DNA of 64,000 bases from Ananas comosus (Eukaryota; Streptophyta; Magnoliopsida; Poales; Bromeliaceae), in NCBI RefSeq assembly GCF_001540865.1, contig NC_033638.1, positions 4,007,125 to 4,071,124 of the forward strand, read 5' to 3'. Position 1 is the first letter of the stretch. The number at the start of each line of letters is the position of its first letter. A program made the translations under genes and the position numbers. The notes below the pieces were generated by a model. The model saw nothing but the letters and a program-made list of their open reading frames with translations. It did not search any database and was not told where the DNA came from. This document shows, piece by piece, positions 21,908 to 33,775 of this stretch.

Positions 21908-21927
21908 NCACCTCCGTCACCTCTGCC

Positions 21928-22608
21928 ATGTCCTCCTCGTCCTCCTCCTCCCGCATCCTCCCGCCCAAGCGTCCCCAGAACCCTAACCCTAACCCTAATT
22001 CTATCCCCAGCTGCGTCTGCAACCACACCCCCTCCGCCCCCCTCGACCTCCTCATCCTCCTCCTCGTCCTCTCCTCCCTCGCCTTCCTCCTCGCCTCCTC
22101 CCTCGCCCACATCGCCCGCGCCCTCTCCCCCTTCCTCTCCCCCCTCGCCGCTGCCGCCCGCGCCGCGCCCCTCCCCCACCTGGCCGCCGCCTCCGCCCTC
22201 CTCCTCCTCCTCCCCGCGGCCGCCGCCGCCGCCCTCGCCTGCGCCGGCGCCGGAGCCTGCCGCCGGCGCCGCCGCTGCCGCAACCCGCGCTGCCTCGGCC
22301 TCAAGAAGGCGCTCGAGTTCGACGTCCAGCTCCAGACCGAGGAGTCGCTCCGCTCGGGCGGCGGCGGGGGCGGCGGCGGCGGCGGCGGCGATTCGGCATC
22401 TGCTGCTGTGTGGAGGGAGATCGATGCGTTGCCGTGGAAGGGCGGACAGGGCGGGAGCAACCCGGACTACGAGTGCCTCCGCGCGGAGCTCAGGAAGGTG
22501 GCGCCACCCAACGGCCGCGCCGTACTGCTCTTCCGCGCCCGGTGCGGGTGCCCCGTCACCAAGCTCGAGGCCTGGGGGACCAAGCGTGGCCGCCGACGTA
22601 AGAAGTAA
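21928..22608 (+). CDS. At5g19025-like protein (annotated as ribosomal protein L34e superfamily)
   Basis: The 226-residue protein starts at the first ATG after the N and ends RRRKK-stop (TAA at 22606). The order is a serine-rich N-terminus, then a Cys pair (SCVCNHTPSAPLDL). Two hydrophobic segments follow at about residues 38-65 and 80-112, then an Arg/Cys stretch CRRRRRCRNPRC and GLKKALEFDVQLQTEE. After a glycine run come the conserved LPWKGG, NPDYECLRAELRKVAPPNGR, AVLLFRARCGCPVTKLEAWG and a basic tail. This C-terminal block is diagnostic of a plant family named after Arabidopsis At5g19025. The database label 'L34e superfamily' is weak and the membrane segments argue against a ribosomal role; the function is unknown. 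The extreme GC content and glycine run fit a monocot first exon. No promoter can be described because a suspect join lies 20 bp upstream. Confidence 0.85.
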   Translation: MSSSSSSSRILPPKRPQNPNPNPNSIPSCVCNHTPSAPLDLLILLLVLSSLAFLLASSLAHIARALSPFLSPLAAAARAAPLPHLAAASALLLLLPAAAAAALACAGAGACRRRRRCRNPRCLGLKKALEFDVQLQTEESLRSGGGGGGGGGGGDSASAAVWREIDALPWKGGQGGSNPDYECLRAELRKVAPPNGRAVLLFRARCGCPVTKLEAWGTKRGRRRKK

Positions 22609-23709
22609 GGTTCCCTTGCCCTTTCCACATTCTTCATCATTTTAAAGGAAAAACGGGGCAATAAATACTCTGATTGAACAGCTTCTTATGTTGCAATTGC
22701 AATAGAATCTCTTTCACTTTTAGGTATATTGAACCCTATATTTGATAATAAAGGTTAATACTTGTAGAGTTGGATGTTATGGCACTTTCAGGTTTTAAGT
22801 TCTTTTCATGTTGCATTCTCTAAGTTTGCTAATCATCATTAACTCTAGCTCTTTATTCTATAAGGTGCACATGATGCAGAGCTAAACAAAATTAAGTTGC
22901 TTCTTGATGATTTTATACTAAAATTTGATGCACTCCGAAAAGAAAATAATGTATTAAGCAAAGGTAATTTGAATTTAATTATTATGAAACACAACTAACC
23001 AGTTATAAAAAGATAAATGTAGTAACCAAAAGGGAAAAAAAAACTAACAATGTTCTTGAAGCCCTCATTGTCTTTATCCTCACAAGTTAGCAAGAAACTG
23101 TCTTTAAATTGTCTTTCCTTTTAATATCAATAAGGAATGAATTGATCGGATTTGAAATTTAGTTAAAAATCACCTTTAAGAGTCGATCAGTTGGTGGGGA
23201 AAATAGAGATAATAGCAGCACTGGATGAAAAAAAAAGAGGAAACTAGCAACTAAAAGGAGGTGAGGAATAAAACCCCAACCTATGGAAGGTTAGTACAAA
23301 AAGAGGAAAAAGGTGCCCAATCCGAGGATAGAGAGGATAAGAGAGATATGATTAGATGGAGGAGGAGAATAGGATGTTAAAATCCTAGGCAACAAAAATG
23401 AAGCATGCTCAAGCTAAGTGGTGTAGGACAAAATGAGCAATTCCTTATTTCAAGCTAAGTGGTGCAGGACAAAATGAGCAATTCCTTATTTCAAGCTAAG
23501 TGGTGCAGGACAAAATGAGCAATTCCTTATTTATGTTAATTTGTTTAGATTTTAGTTTATATGTATGAATTTAATGTTAATTTGTATTGTTTATTGTATG
23601 TTAGATAGGTTGTGGTGTGTTGTTCTGACGATGCTGGAGGGAGTTGAGAAGATTTTTATTTTTTTGTGGAATTATTTTGTTTTTAATTGATGATTTTTGA
23701 TGTGTTTTT
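22609..23709. other. 3' flank of the At5g19025-like gene, then unassigned DNA
   Basis: An AATAAA-type signal (AATAAATACTC near 22660) could serve the gene. Beyond that the sequence is AT-rich with no open frame I trust. It ends at N 23709, where a retrotransposon gag starts abruptly. Confidence 0.5.
23410..23532 (+). repeat. Three tandem 41-bp units
   Basis: 23410-23450, 23451-23491 and 23492-23532 each start CAAGCTAAGTGGTG and end TTCCTTATTT. Only one base differs between the first and the others. Confidence 0.9.
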
Positions 23710-24525
23710 GAGAAGTGGTTTGAGTCCGNTTCATATTCTAAGGCAAGCGGAAAGGTTGCTCAACAGTGGCAACCCTATGTGGCACAATTTCGCACTGCAA
23801 TTCCTCGCGCAACCCATTACGGAATCGCGAAAAGGTTCGTTGTTCTTACTCTTGAACATCACAACGGATATTCATCTCATTAAATTCGGCCATATATTCG
23901 GCAACTGAAAGAGAACCTTGCCGAACAGCATTCAATTGATCATACAACCGTTGCTTGTACGTGGATGGCAAGTATTTCTCTCTCAATTTAGCCTTTATTT
24001 CTGCCCACAAAGTGATAGGCTCTTGGCCAAGCCGTTCTAAGTGCCTTTCGATGCCAATCCAATATTGTTTGGCGGCGCCAATGAGTTTCATTTTACAGAC
24101 TCGTCGGTTATCAGACATTTCATACCAGTCAAAATACTGGTCCATGTCAACGAGCCAATCTGCGAATGCCTTAGGACCAAATTTTCCATCAAAAGTGGGT
24201 GCGTCAATTTTAACTTTCTTTCTTATGTCATCTTGAAAAACAGTAGTTCCGCTTTCTCGAAAAATAGGGTTAGTTCTAGCAATGTGCTGAATTTCACGTG
24301 CTTGTGGAGTGCGTGATGCTGATGCTTGTGGATCTATTTCCATAATGACATTATTTTGTGCAGAAAGTCTCTCAGAGTTTTGTCTCTAGGCTGGTAACCC
24401 TATCTCGAATGTCTTGAATGTCAGTTGATAATTCATTTAATTTTTCCATAATTTGTTTAATGGGATCATTTTGGTCATCAAGATTAGGATTCCTAAACTA
24501 TAGCCCTGATCTAGTTGTCATGACG
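23710..24525 (-). pseudogene. Decayed gag of a Ty3-type retrotransposon
   Basis: The longest open stretch (23846-24343, 165 residues) carries the retrotransposon gag capsid fold: FDGKFGPKAFADWL, YFDWYEM, then W-E-KAKLREKYLP and LNAVRQGSLSVAEYMAEFNE. An N-terminal lead (MTTRSGL, then IMEKLNELSTDIQDIRDRV) lies upstream at about 24370-24519, with stops between. Downstream, the gag C-terminal tail continues past a stop to about 23715, where N 23709 cuts it off. A PBS-like GGGATCAGAGC (minus strand, near 24535) precedes the lead. No pol is present. Confidence 0.75.
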
Positions 24526-24553
24526 CAAACCTAAAGCTCTGATCCCAAATCTC

Positions 24554-24870
24554 ATGAAGGGGAAGAAGTTTAGAAATCCAAATCTCAAATTGAAAGCAAA
24601 ATCTTATTGATCTGAAACTCTCTAATACAACTATATGTTTTGGCTCAGCGAGACTTAAACACAAATGCGTAAAAAAAATAATTTATGAATATTGAAAATC
24701 ATAAACGAAGCAATAAAACCCATATAAAAAGATTGGATTTAAAACAGAGAACGAGATGGAAAGTTGTACATCAAGAAATCCGTAGGCGGGATTAGTAATC
24801 GCGAGCGCTGAACAGGAGCCGTCAAATTCCTAAAGGTCAATCCAATGTCGTTTCTGCTGGAGCACCATCT
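24554..24870 (-). mobile_element. Possible 5' LTR of the decayed gag element
   Basis: On the minus strand the segment would start TGGTGCTCCAGC and end CCCCTTCA, just before the PBS-like site and the gag start. Length (about 317 bp) and position suit an LTR, but no partner LTR or target duplication is available to test it. Confidence 0.35.
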
Positions 24871-25056
24871 GTGACGAGAAAGAGTCTTAGATAAAGGGAA
24901 CGGTAGGAAGAAAAATAATAAAAGATAGAAACGGTTAGGGTTAGAGAAATATTCAGCAGAGAGAAAGATGACGAGAGATCCTCAATAATGCATTGGTCGA
25001 AAGATGGTGCAGGCGCAATCTCAAAGAGGTTGATGTTACGGACGAGAAGGGCGTAC

Positions 25057-26590
25057 TGTCACGGGGTTAGCTTTTTCGCCTTGAAAATTCCCACGCAGCG
25101 CTCAAGTGTCGCACACCCGAGCCAGCCTTCCCGAGTCCTTAACACGGACATGTCTCCCAAACTTAACAGCGGAATACCAATTCAAGCATTTTGCCAAGCT
25201 CGCTCCTCTGCGAGACTTACAGCCCGACCCCTCGCCTGTAATTGAACCCCTCGTCAAACTCCTTGAGTTTCCAACGAGCAACCCCAATACCGAGGTTGGC
25301 CACCAAGCTAGGTGCATCCCGTTTTGCAAACCAAACTCTCCTTGAAAGTGTTTCATAGCTGAATGCCTTGTTGCCTTCACCGCTAGCCCCAAGGACATCA
25401 CAAGTTCTTCCCCAACTTGTCCAATATGAGTATAACCAAGCGTCTCGCCTCCCACTAGTTTCCTTCTTGCGACTTGACCCTCTCGCCTTTAGCGTCAATG
25501 TCCGGGCTTCGCAACATCGCATGCCACGAAGGGCACTCACGAGTATAGGTCCTTCTTCGTCTCGTCTCATGCGCCTAGAAACATCCATGGCCATACCGCA
25601 TACGCGGCCTGCTCGCTCAGTCCAACGACATACATCCGATAAGCCACCCAAGTGTGCGCCACAAGCTCGCCTTTTTCCCAATGCCAACAACTTAGCATGA
25701 CACCCCGCACCCCCATGCTTCGTACTTCCGTGCTTCGCATCCAACTTGTACGACTCTCGTGTCTCATCGCTTCTGACAAGGGAAGCCAACAAGTTCACAC
25801 CGTGCTTCTCGACCGTCCACATGACCCTCGCTTTGCCATGGCGCTCCGTGCCCTTGATCTCCTCAGGTTCACCTTATAAGGCTCCATCCCAACGAGTCGG
25901 CCTTGCTCTTCTTCGCTAGCCATCTGGCCCCTCCATGGCTCGACCACGCTTGGCCGCTAACACATTGGTCCAGTCTGTTAAAGTTCACTTTACGAATACC
26001 AATACCGCTTGCCTCATTGGGTTCCGCCCCTCGAGTCTCGTAGGCATCACGCTCCACGAATTCTCCTTCGGCGTGCCTCCTTTTTTGCGATCCTATTGAG
26101 TTCCACCTCTTTAGACCTTGGCGAGCACCGCGCCCTAAGAATCCCCGCTTGGCATACTTGCCTTCGCAAGCCTTGCCCTTTATGGCGGGCCATCCGTCGC
26201 AAGTCTATCCCTCATCCATTCGTTCGCTCCACTATAGAGATCCAAGCCGTCATAAGGTAGCGCAAGCGATCCTAAGAGGAAAGCCTTCCGGTATTCCCCG
26301 CTACGTAATGTCGTTGTCGACCTCGCGTCTCCGACATTACCCTAGGCCCGTGTCCCTTCAACCGTCCTATACCCGGTCACACGGAACGCTAGGCTTTGCC
26401 ACTCCGCTAGCCAAGGGACGACCCATGTCCTATGGGTCGACAGGGGAGTCGGGGCCACTTATGAAGTGTTCACCCCTCCTCTATATACCTTACAAGGCAT
26501 CCCCCCATTTGGCACCCCGGGGGTACAAAGGTGCTCACCGAGGGGTACGTTTTGAGCCCCCGCATGCAACACCTATTTCCTTGCCGTGAC
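25057..26590 (-). mobile_element. LTR-like GC-rich block bounded by TGTCACGG and CCGTGACA
   Basis: It starts TGTCACGGGG and ends TTGCCGTGACA. The block is GC-rich, has only short unrecognised frames on both strands, and contrasts with AT-rich surroundings. TG...CA ends and the lack of coding sequence suggest a long LTR, but the flanking 5-mers (CGTAC, TGGGC) do not match. Confidence 0.4.
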
Positions 26591-26714
26591 ATGGGCCATT
26601 GCTAGGGAATTGCCTCCGTTGACTTGACAGCGACTCCAACCTGACGGAATGCCTCAACTCCGCAACTCCATAACTTCGTCAACCCAAATGCCTACCAAAT
26701 GTGGCCCCTAAGGA
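26591..26714. other. Short spacer between two LTR-like blocks
   Basis: 124 bp with no feature that I can name. It might be internal-region residue of a retroelement. Confidence 0.35.
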
Positions 26715-27807
26715 TGTCACGGTCGAGTCCCAGCGATCGACCTGTGACAAACTGGCCAGTCCATCCCGTGCCTAAGCTACTCTGTCCACCACCGATGAGG
26801 ATGGCCGATTTAAGTAGAATGTCCAAAAGGGCTGCTGTGACATCAACGCAAGAAAGCCAGACTCCGGAGCGGCACTCGAGGGCGCGACCATATCGAGTAT
26901 AGAAGTGTTTCTCTATCGAGCTAAATCAGGCTCACGCAGGCTGTAGTCAATGCAAATGCTCAAATGGGTTGAAGAATCAAAACTCACGTGCCCTCGGTAC
27001 AATCTGATGCAAAAAGCATAGATCTGGGTCCACCGTCAGTCCGAACGGCACCCGACAATATAAAACAGCTAAAACACTGCTGTAAAAAACTACTCGGCAT
27101 CTCCGCACAAGCGTAATCTCATCCTATACTAATCTGAATATCCGCGACGCACTAATAGTGGTGATACAATAGTAAAAACAGCTCCTGAAGCTAAATCTGA
27201 TCAAATAGATGACAAGTTCAATGTGTAGGCTTTCTCCTAAGTTGGTTCCCAATTCAGGATGTAGTAATCATTTAAATTATCTAAATTATACTCCAAATTC
27301 AGATTTCATATAATAACATGCAAATCTATAATTTGAGCTACTAAACAGAATGATTGATATAAAATTATGCATGTTGAAATTTCTACCACTTAGGAGGAAT
27401 TTCGAAGATTTCGGTAAATATTAACCCACCTGAACAGCTAATCCAACCACAGAAAGAAGCCTCTTCAAGAGCTAAAGGATCAATTCCACTTCATCTCGCA
27501 GTAGGAAACTGGATTCCAGTTTCGGATCCCCCAACACAGGTTCCGGGCACCCAGAACTTGAGCCCAGTTCAGCACACTGTTCTCCCAAAATAGCAAGCAT
27601 TAATCCTGGAATTCTTAGCTCAAAATCTGGGAATTGGAGGTTAGAAAATCACTCAACCTACCTCTTTCCAGTAGGTGAACTTCCAAACAAGTTGCTCCAC
27701 TAGTGACAGCTCAAATAGCAAGAAAGGCCCAAATCTGCAATTCAGATTCAGAAAGGGAGGTCCAGATTCAGAATCCAAAAATTTAGCACATCAATTTCTA
27801 CTCTGAT

Positions 27808-30326
27808 TGTCACGCCCCGAGCTCTGCCAAATTGGTCGTATTCGAGCACGGGAACAGACGCCAAACGGACAGCACCTCTCCTGTCCGCCCAAGGCTCCAA
27901 CAACATGTATATTACAAGCAAGTCAACAAAGAGATTGCAAGATATACAAGGTTTGCACGAAGGCAAACAACAAACAATTCACACGTGAAAGCATCGAAAC
28001 TAACTATACATTTATCCACATACATGTCATTTGATTACATTTTAATCAAACACAAGTAAACTATTACATTCATTCTTTTCATTCATTCATATTTACATCA
28101 CATTGGTCTTTAACCCAAACTAAAGGATTTACATCATTTTGTTCAACATACAAAAGTTGAGTACTCAAAGTGTAGGGTATGCCTATAAACTCCGAGGCCG
28201 CTATCTACGGCGCCAAACCCTTGCCTCGATCCTCCGTCGCCCCGCTCGCGCACGGATCTGCAGGGTTAGTGGTAATGAGAACTAGAACGAAGTTCCCAGT
28301 GGGTTCGGCCGCCGACCGCGCCGATTCGCCCACTAGGTCTTATCTCAGGCATATGTATTTCAATAAAGATAGATACCGAACCATCTAATGCAATTACTAA
28401 TACAATGCCCGCAAAACAGTAGTCAACAAATAGATAGATAATCAAATACTTGAATCTGATGCATACATGTCCATTTCTCATTTCATTTGGCTTTTACCCA
28501 ATCATCCCAGGGTCCACAAGGCTCACCCCAACTCACATCTCACATGTCCCATCTACCGGGATTAGCATTTGATAATGCCCCCGAGGGATTCCATTCCATC
28601 TACCGGGGAAGGCACATGGCACTGTTGCCCGAGCGATCTTCGCCGGGCACTCTCACCCGTGGTGTCTACACTCCGGAGTACACCGCTTGTGGAGGAGCTA
28701 CCTCTCACAAACCGAAACCGATACATGTGAGTACGATCCATTCCCCAATTTGAGGAATTATAGCCAACCTGTCTCATATCTCAATGTCTCAATGCCACAA
28801 TGCCAATGATAGGTCTTTACCTAATCATGCATATACCACTATTTTCACGCCACATGGGTTGTGATGCCACTCTAGGTTAAACTTTGTTTAGCCGTTCCAT
28901 TCTCAATGCCAATCGAGTCACTATAGTCAATGTCACCTTTGTTTACTATTGTCCAAGTCTTTTCTCGCATTCACATGCACATAGGGTCTTTACATTCTCA
29001 TATGGTTCACATGGTTCTTTACCNATTTTCACGCCACATGGGTCGTGATGCCACTTCTAGGTTAAACTTTGTTTAGCCGTTCCATTCTCAATGCCAATCG
29101 AGTCACTATAGTCAATGTCACCTTTGTTTACTATTGTCCAAGTCTTTTCTCGCATTCACATGCACATAGGGTCTTTACATTCTCATATGGTTCACATGGT
29201 TCTTTACCAATTCACATACTCTTTAAGCATCTAAATGCATTTTAACCATGAACACACATCACATTACCCTACATGCAAGAATGCTACAATAACAATATGC
29301 TCAAATAAAGTGACATAGACATAGAAAGAGATCCGGTGTCTTCGGACAGCATCCCCCACCTTTTAGTGCTACTAGGATGCCGCGGTCCTGTTTTTGTGAT
29401 TTTTAGACGCTTTCGCCGCGAGCTGCGGCAATCTATATCAATTTAGCTTCTTTTCCCAATATCTTCGCGTACGCTCGTCGTATCGCCGAACCGAGCACAC
29501 CAACGCGTTCGTTGACCTACCAATTAGGTTAAAATGAGATCAAACCTAAGCTTCGATCTCAAAATCTAAAAGTCCTAAGTTTAGGTCCTTGTACAACATC
29601 ATCTTCCCCATTTCTAGTCCTTACACATGAGAAACATGGGGGAAATTACCACAAGAGCTCCTAGATGCTACAACTAGAAACAAACAACAAAACCCTAGCT
29701 TGAAAACCCTAGAAATCCTCAAAAACTCACATAGGGTTCAAAGCTTTCCTCCAAAAGCTCATGCACAAGCTAGCCACCACCTTGGGGAAGCTTCTTCTGC
29801 AAGCCTTGCTCCACCCAAGCCCTCATTTGATCCAAGCTCTAGAGAGAAGGAGAGGGAGAGGAGAGGTTTTTAGAGAGAGAGAGGGAGATATTTTGTGTTG
29901 TGAGGGTAAGAAATGAGCCCTAATACAAGCTCTCTCACTTACATACACCCATCTCATGTCACAATTGCCCACAAGCCCCTCAACTTTCCATTTTTCACAA
30001 CAGCCCAAACTGGGCATTTTTCGTATGCGGGGTCCGGACCCTGAAGCTAAGGTCCGGACCCCGAGAGCAACACCACTCCCAGACAGCCCATTCTGGGCAG
30101 ATTTCGCGTACGGGGTGCAGACCCTGTAGTTAGGGTCCGGACCCTGAGAGCACAATTTCTGGTACTTAGCTAGATTTTCACAGGTTTGCTCTCATGGGTC
30201 CACATACCCTATACAACGGCCCTAATGATCTTAGAACCCATTGTAGCTCGTTCTAACTTCTCCAACTCCGCGTTCCGCTCGTTTCGACGGAACTCGGCAC
30301 ATTTCACGGGGAAGTGATATGTTACA
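27808..30326 (-). mobile_element. Solo LTR of the long-LTR family (copy C)
   Basis: It starts TGTCACGCCCCGAG and ends GATATGTTACA on the plus strand, and is flanked by an exact 5-bp duplication CTGAT (27803-27807 and 30327-30331). It shares blocks with copies A, B and F. There is no internal region. It contains N 29024 with an approximately 183-bp near-identical tandem copy on either side (28841-29023 and 29025-29208). Confidence 0.88.
28841..29208. repeat. Tandem duplication around N 29024
   Basis: Two copies of about 183 bp starting ATTTTCACGCC and ending TTCTTTACC differ at only two or three places. An N at the junction suggests overlapping contig ends, perhaps from two haplotypes, that were not merged. 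Confidence 0.75.
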
Positions 30327-31286
30327 CTGATTGAGTCAAATCTGGGTTCCTAGCCTAAAATTTTCTGTGGGAATGGATCCAAAACAGTAGGAAAGTAGGG
30401 TAGATCCTCTCATAACCTAGCAAAAGCTCCTCCACCAAAATCTAGATCCAAAAATCCAAAAATTCCATCAAAAACCTCAACATCGGCATCTGAAGCTCAA
30501 CTACTCAAATTCAGGATGTAACTCACCTTCAAATCTGGAAATTTTTGCGAGAAAAGCTTCTAAACCAATGAGGTAAGGTGGTGAAGCAATTCCAAATCCG
30601 AAAATCCAACAACAACAAGAATCGGATCAAGAAAACTCCAAGAAATCCATTAGAAAATCCAAATTCACCTCAAAACTCTAATTTCAAGTCAATTTCAGCA
30701 CTTGAGCCACTACTAACCTGAAATTGAGACTCTAAGAAGGTTCCACACACTCTCCTTCAAGTCAACAATCTACGAAATGCATCAAAATAACCCCGGGTTG
30801 CATCCAGGATCCTCAAAACCCAAGGTTGCTGCAGCTGTTGGTTGAATTCCTGCCAATACCCCAATGCTCCAAGGAGAAGAAATGGATATGAGCTAGTTTG
30901 GAGAGGGTTTGGGTGAGGAATTCAAGTTTGCTCTGAAGGAGAAGGGAAAAGAGTTCTCAGGGGACGTCCCATTGTTTTTATAGAAGCAATAGAGGGGAAC
31001 AATGAGCCAGAAGAAAAATAGAAGCTAACCTGCTTCAGCACTAAAAATGCATATTCGGGCGCCCGAAACCTAGGATTCGGGCGCCCTAAACAGCTTCCCA
31101 CAACATCCAGCATAATGGCTCATCCGCGCGGCGGTCCGCTGCACCTAACCTGCTTTGGCGGTTCACACCTACCATATGTCACATGTCAAAACTTTCGATA
31201 TTCACGAGGGAGAATTTGGGCTCACATTTCGGGCGCCCTAAACTAGATCCGAAATGACTTCAGCAACATATACCAAACAACACTCT

Positions 31287-31627
31287 TGACGTAGTTTGGG
31301 AGGAAAAATAGCGAACAAATAATCGGATGTAGGCTAACAAGGACTCTGAATAAAGATGGAATAGTTAGGGTTTTAAGAAAAACCACTAGTTTCTTAGATA
31401 TATTGAAAAGATCATCAAAACAACAGCCGTAACCTGATTTGCATCCCTTTTATATTCGGGTTACAAGGTGCTACTCAATACCCAGCCCTTGATTATAACT
31501 TATTGGCTAACTTTAAATCCTAACCATCAAACATAATAATTAGTCACATGCTAGTAACATGACAACTAACTAAATAAATAAATAAAACAATTGAAAAGTA
31601 AAACAAAATATTAAAACTCCTGCGTCA
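31287..31627 (-). repeat. Chromovirus 3' LTR
   Basis: On the minus strand it begins TGACGCAGGAG and ends CTACGTCA. The first three bases (TGA) double as the stop codon of the integrase frame. Confidence 0.93.
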
Positions 31628-33130
31628 ATCTCCTTGGCTCGGAAAACTCGACTCCGATGAGAAAACCTTCACGACTTCATCATACATGTCTGAATCAATC
31701 TTCATTAATTCATCTTCAGTTATCCACGTGCTCTCACTAGCTGGTTTGCCCAACCACTTCACCAGAAATCTTCTATACCGGTTGCCCTTTCGAGATTTGA
31801 CTTCTTTAACATCTAAAACATCTTCAATAACCTTGGATTGAACATTTGGATATTGCTGAAACTGATCTGCAATTTTAGCCACTTCTCCGTCAAAACCCTC
31901 AAATGAATATAGATCGGAAACATTAAAAACAGGTTGGATCTGTAAATCTGGTGGTAGCTCAATTAAATAAGCATTTGAGCTTATTTTCTTCAACACTTTA
32001 CATGGTCCAAATTTTCTCGATTTGAGCTTGTGGTATATGCCTTTAGGAAACCTTTCCTTCCTCAAGTGCACAAGGACCAAATCACCTTCCTCAAATTCCT
32101 TGAAACGACGATGTAGATTGGCCGCATTCGCATAAATTTCATTGTTGGTTTTCAAGGCAGCATTAACTTCCTCATGAACTCGTCGGATATGATCTGCAAC
32201 TGCCTCTCCATCATCACTAACTCTAGCTCCTAAAGGCAAAGGAACTAAGTCAAGTACATGTTGCGGTTTGAGTCCATATGCAGCTTCAAATGGCGTCTTC
32301 TTGATTGTCCTATTTACTGAATTGTTGTAAGCAAATTCAGCTTGAGAAATAATCGAGTCCCAACTCTTTGCATGATTCCCAACAAGACATCTTAACATAT
32401 TTCCCAAACTTCGGTTAACAGCTTCAGTTTGTCCATCCGTTTGTGGATGACGAGTACTAGAATATTTTAAATGAGTCCCCATGTTTCTCCATAAGGTCCT
32501 CCAAAAGTGTCCTACAAATTTGACATCTCTATCCGAAACAATAGAAGATGGAACACCATGGAGTCTCACCACTTCTTTGAAGAATAATTCAGCAATATGT
32601 GTAGCATCAGAAGTTTTCGAACAAGGAATGAAATGCACCATTTTCGAAAATCGATCCACTACAACAAAGATAGAATCATTACCTTTGGCAGTCTTTGGAA
32701 GTCCCAAGATAAAATCCATGCTCAAATGAATCCATGGTGCATCTGGTATAGGTAATGGAGTATACAATCTGGTATTTTGCGAACTACCTTTACCAAATTG
32801 GCGAGCAGAACACCTTTTTACTAACCTATCCACATCCTTGAACATTTTTGGCCAAAAATGGCGATCTGCAACCATTGACATGGTCTTATCTGTACCAAAA
32901 TGACCTTCCAAGCCATTTCCATGAAGTTCTCTAACAATCTTCTCTCTCAAAGATCCTTCCGGAATGCATTGTTGGTTACCTTTGGAAAGATATCCTTCAT
33001 GTAAACGGTAAGGCAAAATTTCGAGTCTTGCTGGCCCTTCCAATTCAGCAATTCTTTTACTAAAATATGGATCAGTTTTATACTGATTTTTTAGCTCTTC
33101 GAAACCTGTAACTTGAGTACTCATCACCAT
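31625..33130 (-). pseudogene. Chromovirus integrase with C-terminal chromodomain
   Basis: 501 residues, in frame with the RNase H stretch across the TGA. The N-terminal zinc-binding region has both His (ELHGNGLEGHFG), but the usual CxxC reads CSAR, so the second Cys is lost. The catalytic core has Asp in MDFILGLP, Asp in IVSDRDVKFVGHFW and the Glu in HPQTDGQTEAVNRSL. A GPY/F-like module (KFGPCKVLKKISSNAYLIEL) is followed by a chromodomain near residues 435-480 (RRFLVKWLGKPASESTW), which in chromoviruses steers insertion towards marked chromatin. The stop codon lies in the first bases of the 3' LTR. Confidence 0.93.
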
Positions 33131-33142
33131 TAGTAGAGTAGA

Positions 33143-33775
33143 TCACCTACTAAGTGCATCTGCCACAATGTTAGACTCCCCCGACTTATATTTTACTGAA
33201 AAATTGAACTCATCAAGGTAAGAACTCCACTTGGCATGACGTGCATTAAGTTTCTTCTTAGAACTCAAGTACCTTAAAGCTTGATGATCGGAATAAACCA
33301 CAAACTCTCGATAAGCCAAATAATGCTCCCAGTGCTGAATAGCCCTCACCAAAGCATAAAACTCCATGTCATAGGTGGAATAACGTCGTTTAGCATCGGA
33401 TAGTTTCTCGCTGAAAAACTCTATGGGCTTCCCGTCTTGACTAAGAACTGCCCCGATTCCAGTATGAGATGCATCACACTCCACAATAAATAGTTTTTCA
33501 AAATCAGGTAATGAAAGAGGTGCTTCAGTCATCATAGTCTTAATGTGTTCAAAGGCTCTTTGGGCTGATTTCGGCCACTTGAAATTATCCTTCTTCAAAC
33601 ATTCAGTTATAGGACTCACAACGGCACTGAAATTCTTTATGAATCTCCTATAAAAAGAAGCTAACCCATGGAAGCTTTGAATTTCTTTAATGTTTCGTGG
33701 TATGGGCCACTCCCTAATGGCCTGCACCTTTTCCAGATCGGGTTTTATGCCTTCAGCTGAAATAATGAACCCCAA
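33143..33775 (-). pseudogene. Chromovirus RT connection and RNase H
   Basis: It starts at the RT tail ([19 protein letters not shown], then FHGLASFYRRFIKNFS). The RNase H domain follows with its Asp/Glu residues in FIVECDASHTGIGAVLSQ, YSTYDMEFYALVRAIQHWEH, VVYSDHQALRYL and the closing NIVADALSR. An in-frame TGA (33143-33145) separates it from integrase; a CGA-to-TGA change would explain it. Confidence 0.92.

Noticed and set aside
21831..22460. Long minus-strand frame opposite the At5g19025-like gene
   Set aside because: It is the reverse shadow of a very GC-rich exon; composition is Arg/Ala/Pro with no domain, and it crosses an N.
25217..25822. 201-residue minus-strand frame
   Set aside because: Several overlapping frames on both strands in GC-rich LTR-like DNA; none shows a family motif.
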